Shown: positions 40,367-53,799 of the stretch, in pieces
How positions within the stretch are numbered: the first letter of the stretch is position 1
Layout of the letters: each line of letters opens with the position of its first letter
NCBI GenBank assembly: GCA_003952965.2
Contig: CM025856.1
Location: 21,731,351-21,795,350, forward strand
DNA from: Morella rubra
Lineage: Eukaryota; Streptophyta; Magnoliopsida; Fagales; Myricaceae
Length of the DNA stretch: 64,000 nt
Reading direction: 5' to 3'
Made by a program: the position numbers and the translations under genes
Notes under the pieces: model-generated
What the model saw: only the letters and a program-made list of their open reading frames with translations
Databases searched by the model: none
What the model was told of the DNA's origin: nothing

Positions 40367-43300
40367 ATGCCCCAAAATAATTCTCAACCCGGTTCAATTC
40401 AAAACCCCAGAGTTACCTGGGAAGGTTGCAGTGTCTTGCTCGACATCAATGACGGTGATCGTCTGGTTTTCGCGCGTCTCTCAGCTGGCTCGTTAGTCTT
40501 TTTATCGTGCAAAAAGTTGTTTTTTTGTTTTTTTTTTTTTTCACATAAACTAATGTTCCATTGATAAGCACTTTGTGATCTTGCAGGACTCTGAAAATTG
40601 GGAATAAGACGTGCTCGCTGCAGCCCCTGGTTGGCTGTCCTTTCGGCTCTTTGTTTCAAATCGAAGATGGCGACAAAGGGCCTTGCTTGTCTCGCTTTAT
40701 CCCCTCCGTGGAAGGTTTGATTACCAAGACAATGCTTTTGATTATTTCATCTTACAGTTTCTAAACTGAGTAGACAAGGTACTGTATTTTTCACTTTTGG
40801 GGCAGCTATGCTAACAGTCATTTTCTTTCAAACTGAGTACTAACAGTTGAAAGGCTAACTTATAGTTGCCTTTGCAATCTGCATTTGCTTTCTTACAACC
40901 CCATAACATGAACTAGGGTCCTTTTCACTTTCTTCAACTTAAGCCCTTCACTGGCCATCTTGGTGTTGAGATGCGATGCATTGAGGGGACCCCATGTTGA
41001 GTTGGATAATATCCCATACCAATGACAAATAATTGCTCCAGTTGGGTCAGAGCTGGATAGTTTATGTTGAAGGTGTATTTTTTCTCACTTTACCCTAGAA
41101 GTCTATTTCAGGTTTTTGTATTTGTTTCCTTGAGAATTGTGCCACCTACTCCTTAACTTTCAAACTTCGTCAAATTTTTATTTGAAGGTCCTTGTTCGTT
41201 CTTTTAGTCTCTTATTCTTCATGTTTTATTGTTTTTTTGTTGTTGTTGAATTCTTCTTGCTAGGCAGTAATGGTGAGGAGAAAGGAGACTTTCAATCACA
41301 AGAGATATCCAAAGATAACCGAGCCTTAGTTGATAATAATAAGGCTCAAAGCTTAACTGGTGAAGATATTGATGCAATGCGAAGGTGAGTACATCATGTT
41401 CTGGTTAGCTGGAAGTTTTATGCCAACATTACTTCTTGTATATTACTATATTACTTCTTTTATATTGCTGCTCACAGGGGCGGTTTATATTAAGGATATC
41501 TAGGGCTGTGGTGTTGTTGCTTGTTGATATGTATTTGATGGCACAAAATGTTTCAGCTACTATGTTATTTTATTTCTCACAGTTTGAGCCGTCAGATCTA
41601 TGTCCCGGGACAGCTAGTCATAATTTCGTTGCCTCATACAGATTTATCCTAGGAAATTTTGACTAAAGCTTGCTATTTTCACGCAGACAGGGTGCAACAG
41701 GTGATGAAATAGTTGATGCTCTTATTGCTAATAGTGCTACATTCGAAAACAAAACGTTGTTCTCGCAGGTAAGTTGAAGAATGTAGTTGTCAAATACATT
41801 TTATGTTTAAGATTAGCTGATTTTAGAATGCTTGCAGGAGAAATATAGGCTTAAGAAGCAGAAGAAGTATGCACCAAAAGTCCTTTTGAGGCGCCCTTTT
41901 GCTCGATGGTAATTAGCTTTGCTTGACTGGCTTTATTTGCTGACACAGCTTGGGGGCTTATATTCTTTTAGTATCAGCTAAATCAGTTTGTGATTTTGGA
42001 TTTACTTGCTGCCATCCCCCACCAAACCTCCCTGTAATTTTATTGTTAACTCTCGTGCATTTACTGGAGGCAAAAACTGAACATTCAGCATCAATTAATT
42101 CCTTCCAACTGTTGAATCATATCAACAAACTTAGGACTAGGCTCTATAGATAATGTAAATCTTATTTTCTTACGAGCATGAGAACACTGTTGCTATTGAG
42201 AGAAGCAGATGCGCCCTTTGGTTGTTCACGCTCAACTTGATAAACTATCGTAGTGTTCAAGCTTGGCTTGTGCTTGAGTCTAGCTTAGCCTTTTCTCTAT
42301 TTACCAACTGGACACTGTTACTTTCTTCAGAACATTGTAGTGTCATTTAAATGATGTTATCTGATTTCTTCCAATATGTTTTTCCCCAGTATATGTGAGG
42401 CATACTTCAAGAAATACCCAGTGAGGATTGGGTAAGGATACAATGTCTTATGAACTTATGATGATTTTTTGCCTGCACGTATGTTTATGCATGTTCATTT
42501 TCTCTAGAACTTGTGCTATTACTCTGAGAAGTACAAGTAGCATAATCTATCTGGTTATGTACATGGGTGTATAAGAAATTCTGCATAGTGATTGGGCTAC
42601 AGTCTGTATCTTAATCCTTAAAAGGTTGTTTTGTTGGACGTATTGTTGCAAGAAGAACTAAGATATACTCCATCATTCTAACAAAACACAATGGACATGA
42701 ATATCTTTCCCAGATAGTCTCAAGGTAGGTCATGGTTTGGTATTACCTCATGCTTGTCTCCATCTCTGGATCTTGAATATTTTCCTGATCATTATTATGT
42801 TTATTAGTGTCCTAAATACATGCTACTTATATATATGTGACTACTATGAGACAAAGAAAGTACGATGCTCTATAAAATTTTGCTTTTCAAGTGAGATAAT
42901 CAACTATTGAAAAGGTGGCTGTTAAAGAAATTGGAGGTGGACTAGGGAGGTTGAGACGCGTAATAAATCTTGATGATAGATGTGAGGGCAACTATGCTTT
43001 TTGGTATAAAATGCTCTTGCATGTTTGAAATGGGTACCATCAAAATGCTTATTTAACATCACTCTCTAAATGACTTTTTCCCTACATATCTCGTACCTTT
43101 ATGCTTTTTACTCATTGAGTTACTGAAACGAATGCGTGGAAGGCAAACCTATCTAAGCCTCTAATTAGAAACTATAGTTGGCCTGACTGCTGGAAATTTA
43201 GGGTATTAGCCTATTGTATTGCCATGTCCTTCTGCATGCTATATTAGTTCCTTTCACCTTGCATTACTTTTGCTTTAGGTGTGACTGTGTAGAAGTTGAT

Positions 43301-46300
43301 TGATGCAGCTTCAATATTTTTGCTCAGTCTGAGAGGGAATGATCTATTTTGTATTATTTATGAGTTGAAGTCGTCCTGCGTCGAGAATCTCAAGTGAAAG
43401 TCATAACAACTGCATGTCTGAAGAAACTAGGGTTCAAGAATAACCAGTTAAAACTTTGCTTGCCAGTGGTTTACCCCCTTTTTTCCTTTTGTCTTCGGTT
43501 AGCAATTATGATCATAGCCAGTTTTACTAATCCAATGGTTGATATCTTGACATGGATGTCCTCCAGATTAAACTTTCCAATGTACTCAGAAATGATTTAA
43601 TCTTTTTTGCCTTTAATCAGATTCTTGCGGGTGGATACATTATCTCTTCTGCTTTCCATGGCTAATGTTTCCTCAAATTCTGACGTTCTCGTAGTGGATA
43701 TGGTTGGTGGCCTTTTAACTGGTGCTGTGGCAGAACGTTTAGGAGGTTTGTTTTAAGCCTGATGCCCTTCAAATTGTGCTTCACTATACTGATTTTGAAT
43801 TGTGGGGTAAAGGGGCAAACAAAAATTGAGAACAATGGCAATAAATCTGAGCAAGAGGAAAAATAAAGGAAAAGAAAAAGCAATACAAAGTTGCGGAAAC
43901 AATCATTGTAGGCAGCTCATATTAGATGAGGAGGAATTTCGTGAAGCCAACTCCCAATTGATTTGGTTATAGGTTTTTTTCAGTTGAATTGAGTGTTCCT
44001 TACAGTTCCAGTTGTGTCTTTCATCAAGCCAATTCTCAATTTATTAGGTGCCAACCTTGTTGGGTTGATTTGAGTACTCCTTGGTGGAGTTCCATTTGAT
44101 CCTCACTACATGCATTGACATTGTCTTACCTTCTCCTTGTGCTAAACTTCAACTATTTTCAATTGCACAGACAAGGAGGAAACTTTCTTTTTGGACTCCA
44201 TTGAAGAGTTGTATCTGTACAGTCTTTGCTGTTTGTATCTGTACAGACTTGTGTTATTGAGAGCAATTTTTGCTTGTTGATGTTTTTATTTGTGTGACAG
44301 GTACTGGTTACGTTTGCAATACGTATCCTGGAGTTACACCATATCCTATGGATATAGTGAGAATATTCAACTTCAGTGAAGAAGTTTGTAAGAGGTAAAT
44401 TTGGCTCTGTGTTCTCCCTGATTTATAAGATTTTGCTATTTCTGGGGATTATTTTTTAATAATCCCCTTTTTTGGAGCAAGTCAGCATTATGTTGCTGAT
44501 TACTTTAAGTTTTTTTCTCTCTCTTTTCTCTCTCTGTTAAATTTATTCAGTGGTCCAGGATTGTGCGGTCCCCTCTCACTGAGCTTTCTTTGCCCCAAAG
44601 TGGAACTTCTGAAGCAATTCACCAGCGGGAAGGTGGCCTCAACATGGAAAGTCTGTCAAATGTAAGTGACCCCTCCTTCTTTCCGCATATATTTCATTTA
44701 AAGTCGCCTGATTGTGTTATGGGATTGATTTGTGCAGCATCAAATGTCTTCAACAGTCAGCGTGGAAGAAATTTCTTCTCCATCTGAAAAAGAGATGTCA
44801 GATCTCATTCCAGAGACTTCTGATTCTCTCGTAAACAAATCGGGTAAATCCAGAAAGGCTGGAAATAAGGCTTCACAACAAGCCATTGACTTGTGGAAGG
44901 AAAATGGTTTCTCTAGGTAGCTACAGTCGTTTATATTTGGTTTACGAACCAAAAAGAAGCATTTAGTTGATAGTTCTTTCCTACGCTTTATGCAGCCTAT
45001 TAATTGCTGCACCGGAGGTGGATATTTGGAGCTTGCTTAAAGATATTTTGCCACTTCTATCACATTCAGCGCCGTTTGTAATTTATCACCAGTACCTTCA
45101 GGTCATTCCTCTAAATTCTTAGTATTGAGAAATTTGTGTACTTTATTGGGTACATTCTTTGTCTCCCACTTGTAGATGGGGTTATTCAAATCTAATATCA
45201 GTATGGAGGCACGCATTTGCTCCATTATAAAATCTACTAACCGACTCTGGCCATTGTCTTTGGAATTTCGTTTCTGGAGTAGTTCAAAAGTTAAAGGATT
45301 TCCATGTCTAACCTAAGAACTCTGTGGATTAATTTTACATTGATAAATATTGCCTGCAGTCTGCCAATCTTCTTAGATTGTTTGTTCCAGACGATTTGAG
45401 CTAAGCTACCAACAGTTCATATGCAACTTTTATGAGTTATCAAATTGACATGGTTGTGCTTATAAAAGTTGACATGGTTGCAGTTTGTGTTCCTAGGAGT
45501 TCGCAATTTTGCTCATAGGCCTCTAAATCTTGAAATGGTTTATACTGATTTAAGGCAATATGTTGTAGATACTGCTTTCTCTTAATGATGTTTTTTGGGT
45601 ACCTGTATAGACGCAGTTTGATTTCCAAATTCTTTGAAGAACCTTTCTATACATCTTTTGAAGAATGGGACCTATTTCAGGACATACAATGCATTACAGA
45701 CATATGATCATCTCATATTCTTTGAAACAAAATTTGACATTATTCATGAAGAACAAATTTGAGTCATTGGGAATTCACATATTGAAAGGATATGAACCTA
45801 TGATACTTTCTCTGTGTGAATGCAGCCTCTTGCAACTTGCATGCATAATCTGCAGCTTGAGAAAATGGCGATTGCATTGCAAATTTCAGAACCCTGGTTG
45901 CGGGAATATCAGGTTTTTTGTTTGGCTTTTATGTACTTTATGATCTCTAAGGTCTTCTTTATTAGCTCTTTTTTCGCTGATCTTATCCATTGAACTTCAT
46001 TATTAAAACTCTCTTGAGAGAGAGAGTTTGTGGAAAGGTTTCTGTGTCAAGCATCCAATTCAGTACTTCATTTTGTTTCTTAATCCTTTGTGTGTATGCA
46101 TGTGTGTGTGTGTGTGTGTTTTGGTGCTTTTCTTTTGGGATTTTCCTTTTACTGCTCGAGAATGTTATTTGCAATGTGTTATTGGCTGTACTGCTTACAC
46201 TTGTCTAACGAACTTGTACAGCTTACTTCTTAAATCTTCCATCATGCTGAATCTAGTTAAGGGATTTTCCTTATTAGATCTTTACAGTAGCTTTTGGAAA

Positions 46301-46616
46301 AAATAAACAATCTTGCTTATTTATTGGAAATGCTGATCATTGATTCCATTCTTGTGTATGAGACGACACTACATCTGACACTTTGGCAGCTTCCTCTTTC
46401 TATTGCGTTGATCTGGTATCTTATATAATGGTGATAGATGTTTATGCCAGTGTCTACATGGAATATAGTTCTTCAAATGAGATTTACAAATAGGTTTTTG
46501 AATTGTCTCCGTATTTGGTAATTTTGCAGGTGCTTCCTTCACGAACCCATCCATTCATGCAAATGAATGCATTTGGTGGGTATATTCTTAGTGGGACTAA
46601 GATATGTAGCAGCTAA
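40367..46616 (+). CDS. TRM6: tRNA (adenine-58-N1) methyltransferase non-catalytic subunit TRM6
   Basis: Thirteen exons: 40367-40491, 40587-40714, 41264-41384, 41687-41768, 41838-41908, 42390-42431, 43621-43745, 44301-44394, 44559-44661, 44738-44916, 44996-45101, 45826-45912, 46530-46616. Total 1350 bases, 449 aa, with every phase consistent. It matches the Gcd10p/TRM6 family. Near the N-terminus is VTWEGCSVLLDINDGDRLVF and KIGNKTCSLQPLVGCPFGSLFQ; mid-protein LTGEDIDAMRRQGATGDEIVDALI and KYRLKKQKKYAPKVLLRRP; then the Rossmann-like VLVVDMVGGLLTGAVAERLGG; the C-terminal end is HPFMQMNAFGGYILSG. TRM6 pairs with catalytic TRM61 to make m1A58 in tRNA, stabilising initiator tRNA-Met; TRM6 itself contributes tRNA binding and lacks a working S-adenosylmethionine site. 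Older databases label it eIF3 gamma-like. It is divergent to the C2H2 gene and lies about 1.1 kb upstream of E2F. Intact. Confidence 0.93.
46098..46119 (+). repeat. TG microsatellite in a TRM6 intron
   Basis: An alternating TG run lies in the intron before the last TRM6 exon. No coding role. Confidence 0.7.
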
Positions 46617-46982
46617 TCCAAGCTCCAAAGCAACAAGAGTGCTCATTTCATGACCACTTTCTCCTGTTGCTTGTTTGTTGGCAAGGAAAACAAATGTCTC
46701 GAGGATGTATACTAGCTTTCGTTTGTATGTCATCTGTAGACCTGCAACTACTGCAGCTTTTTCTTGCATGGTTGCAATCTGGTGTAAATTTTTTATTTTG
46801 CTATTTATGGCACTTTTTTCAGTTTCCCAGTATGATATTGATCCTCCAGTATCTCTCTCTCTCTCTCTTGATGTATTTGGTTTCTGGTGGCTCACCGGCA
46901 ATTCTAGATGCAGTTCTCAATCTCTGCTAACACATCATCTTTAGGCCGAAATATCTGGGTTCCCAGTTTGCAGTGATTTTTT

Positions 46983-46988
46983 AATAAA
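46983..46988 (+). terminator. Candidate polyadenylation signal of TRM6
   Basis: AATAAA lies about 367 bases past the TRM6 stop, in a T-rich context. Other weaker signals are possible in the same stretch. Confidence 0.35.
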
Positions 46989-46989
46989 C

Positions 46990-47502
46990 TGTAAACCAAT
47001 TTGGAGTTGGCGGTATGATTTTCGGGTTCGTTTATAACTAGTCTGTTAATCTTGTTCTTTTGTTCTTTATTTTTATCGTCTTGATAAATACACATTTCTC
47101 TGCCCATTTTTCACTCCTAAGGTCGTGGAGTTGATATAATCAAATTATTGTTTGTCCATGGGGACTGTAAGATGTAAGTTGTAACCACGCACCATTGTTA
47201 CCTTTTGGGATATCGGGGTCGGGATGAGAATTCAAAGTTCATGCAAATTGGGCTCTAGCGTGAAGAATAATAAAAAAAAGAAAAGGAGAGGATCAATGGA
47301 CTTGAAGCCCAACTGGAAGCCCAAATGTTTTCTTCTAAGGGACTTGAAGCCCAAATGGAATGTGGGCAAATTACCCGAAAAAGTCCCGGTAAAAAAAAGA
47401 AAAAGACTCAGGGCCGAGTAGGCGGAAGACCTTAGAAATTCGACCGATACATCCGAAAGGCGGGCCTTGCACATTCGAACTCTACCGCAGCCACATGCCA
47501 CC
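46990..47502. other. Short intergenic spacer between TRM6 and E2F
   Basis: About 500 bases between two plus-strand genes. Contains no supportable ORF. Its right half is the E2F gene promoter. Confidence 0.45.
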
Positions 47503-47510
47503 TTTCCCGC
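47503..47510 (+). promoter_or_regulatory. E2F-binding consensus upstream of the E2F gene
   Basis: TTTCCCGC is an exact match to the E2F/DP consensus TTTSSCGC. It lies 206 bases before the E2F ATG, within the promoter or leader. Self-regulation of E2F genes through such sites is known in plants and animals; use of this one is inferred. Confidence 0.6.
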
Positions 47511-47715
47511 TGTTTCCTCACCCTCTCTCTCCGCTTTTGCCTCTCCTTTTCGAATTTGATCACTTGTCCTGTTCGTCTCTTCTCGAATTTGAGCTCTCTC
47601 CTTGTTCGACTACAAAGTGCAATCCTATACTCAGTATTGATTCTCACCTTATTCCCTCCAACACTCAGAAATCTCTCTCTTCAAATCTCTCTCTTCAATA
47701 CTCTCCCTCTTCGCC

Positions 47716-50700
47716 ATGTCAAACTGCGGCGGCGATCCAAGCCTTCGAAATCAACCGACTGAATTTCACTTTCAGCTGCTGCGTTCTCACTCCCAGGCTC
47801 AGAATATGTGCTCTTTCCGGAGAGCTCAACCTTTCCACTTCCCCGCTCCTCCCAACGACTGCAACAACTACTTCCTCGTTGTTCTGGGCGACTCTAGCTC
47901 CTACGCGAACTCCGCCGCGTCTGCTAAACTCGGGGTGAGCTCTGACTGACCTAAATATTACCGTCTCTAATTGGTGAGAACATAGTTTGTAAAGATTTCT
48001 ACGGATTCCTTTTTACTTGCTTGGTCTTATCCCTTAGGTGAAGCTCTCTGCTGCTGTTTGGCCTACTGTTGATAGAGAGATGATTCAATCGTTTCTTGTT
48101 ATTAGATCTTGTGCCTTGTTAAGCATGTTGCAGGCCGATATAGTTCGGATTCGTTATGTGTTTGCCAGTTTGTGCAACATGGGCAATGCGCCTTTAAAAG
48201 CTGAGCACGTCATTACACTAGATGTTACGTGAGATTTCATTTACAGTTCTTCCCATGGGGACACCAGCTAAAGTCTATAATATTTCGCTTCATGTGAACA
48301 GTACTAGTAAAATATGTAGGTGGATTGGCTTGACTAACGATTCATTAGAGCGTCGCAGATGCTTAGTTGACTCGTAGTATGATGAATATGGGAACTTTTC
48401 GGGGGCATAAGATGATTTTGAACTCTGTAGAGTTTGAAAATAAAGATGAGCAACAATGCATGGTAAAGAAAGAGTGTGCTGCTAATTTAACATGCTCAAG
48501 GTCCAGGGATTTCGTATCCTTCGAGAACAAGAATATGCAAGTTCTGTAAGGTAATTGGCCAGCTTGATTGGAATTTGGTTGTGATTGGTGAATATGTGAA
48601 TGACTTGAAGAGCATTTCATAATGCTCTAGATCTTAAGTTTTCGAACTTTGTTGTCTTAGATATTTGCTGTGAAGCTGATTGGGACATCTAACATGCTGA
48701 GTCTTCCTTTGGCGTGGCCAAGTGACATTCCCTTAAGGTAGAAAAAGTAAAAAATACTGGCACTTTGGAGACTTTCCCCTTGAGTACCATGGAGTTGGCT
48801 TGCGGAGCTTATGATGGTCTTAACATTTTGTGGATTTTCTTTCAGACATCAATTCATTCAAATGCTGCTAGAATTGAAATTATTAAAAATTATTGGGGAG
48901 TGGCCAGGAAGGTTGTGGATGGTGGGCCTGACTGCCTTGCCTTGAGAGTTTTCATTTAAAGATTCATACATCTTGTTACCCAGTTAAGATAAAACCTTAG
49001 GCCAACAGAAACTGAATTCTATGTCTCCACTATTTTTACGACATGAAGTCAATTTTCATCACAAAATTACCAAAACGTACTACCATCATTGCAGTTGAGG
49101 CAAACAAATGAACCAAATGACTGTGAGGCCCGGACAAGTGGGCAGGCAGCCATTCCTGGACAGAGCAAACTAGCTAGTGATCTTTCACTGAAACTAGAGT
49201 CTCACCCTGCAGGAGAGCTTCCGAAAAAGTCCAAGGTTACGAGACAAGCAAAATCTGGGATTAAGAAAATCAACACTGGTATCATCCTTTTATGACACTG
49301 AGTAATGAATTTTTACAGGATTCATGTCTTGTGCCCTTTTATTGACAAAGTGATTCTTATGTTGGTTTGTTTTTGGTCACAGAGCCTCTTAATGGTCTGA
49401 ATGCAGCTAGTAGTGGTCGTTATGACAGTTCTTTAGGTAAGTTTAAATTAGAAGCTTCTATTCAGTTACTTCTCCCCTCTACGTTCCAAAACACCACGAA
49501 AACATGGTTTTGTATTCATCTTGGCATATATTGTCAAATGATAGGCTTTCTCTTTGATGTGGCTACCAAGGTTAGAGCAAGAGTTTTAATGCGCTTCTTG
49601 CAGGCTTGTTAACCAAGAAATTTATCAGTTTGATCCAGGAGGCCAAGGATGGCACACTCGATCTGAAGTGTACTGCAGATGTATTGCAGGTAAAATACTC
49701 TTAGATTTATGTTTTACATGAAATTTAAATTCGACCACATGAAATTGCAAAAGCCTTTCTTTCGAATGTTGTGATTTTTTACTTTTTTCATGGACAAGAT
49801 TTTGTATGATGATAACAAATTTCTAAATCTTTTCTTCCATGACTGTCTTGTGGCATAAAGTTTATTCCTGCTCTGTTTAGTACTGACTCCTTTTCATTCT
49901 TTGTCTCTCTATTTGAAAATATTGTTCTGACAGGTGCAAAAGCGGAGGATATATGATATTACAAATGTTCTTGAAGGGATAGGATTGATCGAGAAGACTT
50001 CAAAGAACCATGTACGTTGGAGGTAATGATAGTGGTCTTTCCATTTATCCAAGAAAAGAAAAGGATACTCTATTCACAATAGATGGAAGCATATAGATTA
50101 TACATGGATTAACGAAACAAACACTCTTCTTAAATTGCCCTTAGATAGGGGTTTCAAAATTAAATGATAGTTATTGGTCCTAAACGGATAAATCTTTTGA
50201 ATCTTTCATCTATAGACTATTCTGATGCAGCTCAAGAAAAAAAGCGCACCACTGATAGTAGGTTGGAGGGCATATTATTTTCTCTTTAAATACTTATCTT
50301 TGGCACTATAATTACAGATAATGATCAGTTTGCACTAAACAGGGGATATGATGGGATGGGCCCACAGGAGCTGGATGATCAAGTTGCTGCTCTAAAGGTG
50401 CAGATAAAATTTTTCATTTCAATGTCTTTCACGTGCTTTTTATTGGTCTCAGAAACTTATTAAATGGTAGATGCCTCACTAGTTCAGATGGACAAGACAA
50501 CTTGTATTAAACTTCAACGTAGATTGTCTCATGGGAAGTAATGCTGCTTCGTAAATTGAATGAATATTAAATAAAATCGAAGTTTTCTAACCTTCTGTAT
50601 TGATTTCTCGCAATAATTTACTCAAATACGCTGTATGTTCTCCTTGCAGGCTGAAAGTGAAAGCTTATATCTTCAAGAATGCATTCTTGATGAAACTATA

Positions 50701-51959
50701 AGGTTGGCTCAGTAGGAGTTGAGAGAGATTGTTTTTAAGATTGACCTCTTTAGTCTTTTATGTTTTGAGCCCTCATCATGTTGTTTCTTCAGGCAAAGAC
50801 AAGAGCTTCTGAGGAACCTGAAGGATGATGAAAATTATCAAAAGTATACTCTTAATTCCTATCTTTTTTCAAGTATCAGGGAGGCGTTTTGGTTCTTTCA
50901 CTTGATACTTGCCTCCTCTTTGGAGTCTAGGTACCTATTTTTGACAGTGGAAGATATTGTCACTCTTCCATGCTTCCAGGTCTCTCTCTTTCTTCCCCAA
51001 GGGAAATTCCTTGATATGTTGTACTATATCTGTTTATTGCTCAAACTCACTTTCTATTTGTTACAATCATTTGTCTCAGAATCAAACATTTGTTGTAATA
51101 AAAGCTCCTCAAGCTTGTAATATTGAGGTTCCTGATCCTGATGAGGTGGTTAGTGTTGATGGATTGTGGTTTGAATATTTATACAATGCATTAGTTTATG
51201 ATTGATTAGTTTCTTGTTAAACAGGATAACAGTTTCCCTCAAACGCACTACAAAATGACAGTTAGAAGCGTCCTTGGACCGATTGATTTGTACCTTTTGA
51301 GGTACTTCTACTATTTACGTGCACATGCAGCTGTATTCCTCCCCCCTCCCTCCCTCCCTTTTCTCTCTTCCCATAGAGATTTTCTTGCAAATCAATGAAT
51401 TCTTTTTCTAACTGCCATGTTATGGATGGTTGTAGCAAATACACCAGCCAACGTCAGGATATGAATGTCGAGCATGATAAATCACTAGATTTATCAGCTT
51501 GGAACAGTGGCTATTCCGCAGTGGACAATGAAAGGAAGTCTTCAGCAGACCAGGGTAATCAAAGGACCTCTCCTGACGCTATCGGGCCAAATCAAGGGAA
51601 GTGTTGGATACAGAAGATTATTCCTCCACACTGTGATGTAAGCGTGTTTATAAGTCATTTTTTCCCCGCCATATACTTTGATGCTTCAAGGTGGATCTTT
51701 AAGTGTGTCTGTTCTCCCTCTTCTTGATCCTTCTGAAACCGACCAACTTTTTTGCAGATTGGCAATGAATACTGGTTCCAATCAGATCGTGAAGTCAGCT
51801 TGACAGATTTGTGGGGTGAGCAATATACTTTAACTAGTCAATATACAAGATTCAATTCATGGGATTACTAGATTGGATCATGCAATTGGAGAAATTCATA
51901 GGCCTATCACTTAGGAAATCTGGATCTAGTATCATTTACTTTTAGGACCGAGTAAATGA
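47716..51959 (+). CDS. E2FC: E2F transcription factor, E2FC-like
   Basis: Fourteen exons: 47716-47934, 49095-49278, 49383-49436, 49604-49689, 49934-50022, 50343-50397, 50650-50702, 50793-50843, 50931-50979, 51080-51145, 51225-51301, 51436-51637, 51758-51815, 51946-51959; 1257 bases, 418 aa. The winged-helix DNA-binding domain spans about 148-211 ([16 protein letters not shown], then [21 protein letters not shown], with the [12 protein letters not shown] contact helix at 185-196). Residues 215-265 form the leucine-rich dimerisation helix ([20 protein letters not shown]). The marked box follows (FVVIKAP, then [15 protein letters not shown]). The end is [20 protein letters not shown]. It binds TTTSSCGC sites with a DP partner and controls S-phase genes under RBR. 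As modelled, it stops soon after the EYW...DLW motif, so most of the RBR-binding/activation tail is missing, as in E2FC. An alternative frame after 51946 stays open for about 40 codons. A TTTCCCGC site lies upstream. Confidence 0.88.
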
Positions 51960-53410
51960 CTTTCTTGAAGATGGTTCTTCTCAGAGTAATGCAGCATTGG
52001 GTGAGCCACAAGCTTCACGTGGGGAGGTTGTCCGTAATGTACATGAAAAGCAGGTAGTTGGTTGTTGCTGATGACGTGGAGGGTGTTTGCTTATTTCCCT
52101 CCACATTTTGTAGCTAGATTTTTTGTTTTCCCAGCTCACGTTAATTATAGCTAATCCCAAGATTAGGAAATGTCTGGAAAGTTGCCAGTCTTCTAGGAAA
52201 TCGCCCATGTATATAGGGGCATGTAATGCAGTAAAGGTGTCAAGAGAGGGTTTGATGCATAAATGTGGATCCAGATTTTTTCGTAAATGTTGCTTTTGGT
52301 CCAAGCAAGTAAATTTCGCCAAAGAGGCCTGTCTACTTATGACATTTGATGTTCCTATCCGGCTAAGTGCACGCAGTTTGCCTACACGGCTGCCAAAGTC
52401 AGGATATGTTGCTTGTCGCAAAAGCTGTTTTAGACGAACGCCGGAATGCATCTCTGGAGAAAAGGTGCAAAAAGAAGCAGGGATATTGCCATCTACTAAT
52501 AGTTCTACTGACAATCTACCCATCTCTCTCCCCTATCTCATTTCTCCTCCTTAGTCGAGCTCTTTGTAGTGCAAACGCACGAATTTGCAAGACGGGCACC
52601 TTGAACTTACTGTATTGGTCAAGTTTCACTCCCTGGCATTTATGAATTCCGTCTTCTTTTTGAGAATGGGAATGATCTTCTCTGCAATGGGTTGGTTTTG
52701 TTGAGGAAGAAATATCATACCTCATCTTTATGGATAAAAATCAAATTGCATCCCATAATTTTCAATTTGTCTGCCTTATTAAGTTTTTTTTTTTTTTTTT
52801 TTTAAATCAATCCTTACCTGTCTTTCAATTTAGCTGTTAAAAAAACAGAAAGTGACTTGGATTGGTGGAAATGCTCCTGAAAGATAAAATTTAGAAAAAT
52901 AAAATATAATTTTTATATTTTTATTTAAAAAATAATATTTTGAATTTTAATAATTTTATCTTACATTTTGGTTATCTTTCACGTGATTTAAGCTGCAAAT
53001 AGAACACAGTGTTAGCTGTGATTGATCCAAGAACCGGGAAGCCAACTTTTGGCTAATCTCCTTCTTCGTGGTCATCTTCTGTGGTGACTTAATGAAGGAG
53101 TTACAGCAGACTTACTATAATCCAGAATTTTGGCACCAAAGAGCTCCCACATTTTTCTTCTTTACATAGTAAGTACTCTGCGAAACATTTCTAGTAGTTG
53201 GCCCAGAAGCCATGTGCGACCTCAAGCCTTAAAGGTCCGGATCACGTGAACCATACAGCAACTGGCAATGAGCCAGCTATTTCAGGCTAAAAGACGCTTT
53301 CAGAATGGAGACCCATTTGGAGCCAACAAAGACGTTTATGGGTTTCAACACCTAACATATTCCTGCTGCCCAAACGTACAGGAATGATTCCAAAGCTGAC
53401 ATTTTTTACC
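51960..53410. other. E2F 3' flank and intergenic DNA
   Basis: Begins with the E2F 3' UTR. Two overlapping frames at 51981-52554 (one per strand) are longer than average but carry no domain and read like UTR sequence. A T run lies near 52785-52804. Nothing else supportable. Confidence 0.4.
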
Positions 53411-53424
53411 GGACTAAATACAAT

Positions 53425-53790
53425 GTGCACCCTATTATCTTGATTATTGACACATTGCATCCTAATGTTTTAGTTAGTATTACTCTTGAATCTCAAATAA
53501 GTCACGATCAAATTAGCTTCAAAACTCAATAGTCGAAAATCGTGACTTGTTTGAAGCTCATTTAATCGTGACTTATTTAATATTCAAGAGCAATATGGTA
53601 ATCTAACAAGAATTGAGGTCACGTGAGAAGTATGCGTAAATGATTATTGTCTAATTTGACGCTAAATTTCATTTTCGGGTGCAAATAATTGGGAGAGGTA
53701 ACATAATGGACTTAATGTTTCAAAAATAAAATATTAGAGTTCAATGTGTCAACATCTCCAAATATAAAGACTGCAAAGTGTGTTTAACTT
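53425..53790. mobile_element. MITE-like foldback element, imperfect arms
   Basis: Outer arms: TTGACACATTG...CTAATGTTTTA at about 53449-53472 pairs with the complement of 53725-53750. Inner arms: CTCTTGAAT...AAATAAGTCACGAT at 53483-53508 pairs with the complement of 53565-53590. The right side has an extra stretch between its arms. Noncoding and AT-rich, in the style of long foldback MITEs. Exact ends and target duplication cannot be fixed by eye. Confidence 0.55.
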
Positions 53791-53799
53791 TTTTTTTTT

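Noticed and set aside
51981-52554. Overlapping frames of 180 aa (minus) and 143 aa (plus)
   Set aside because: They lie in the E2F 3' UTR, carry no domain, and overlap each other in opposite directions.
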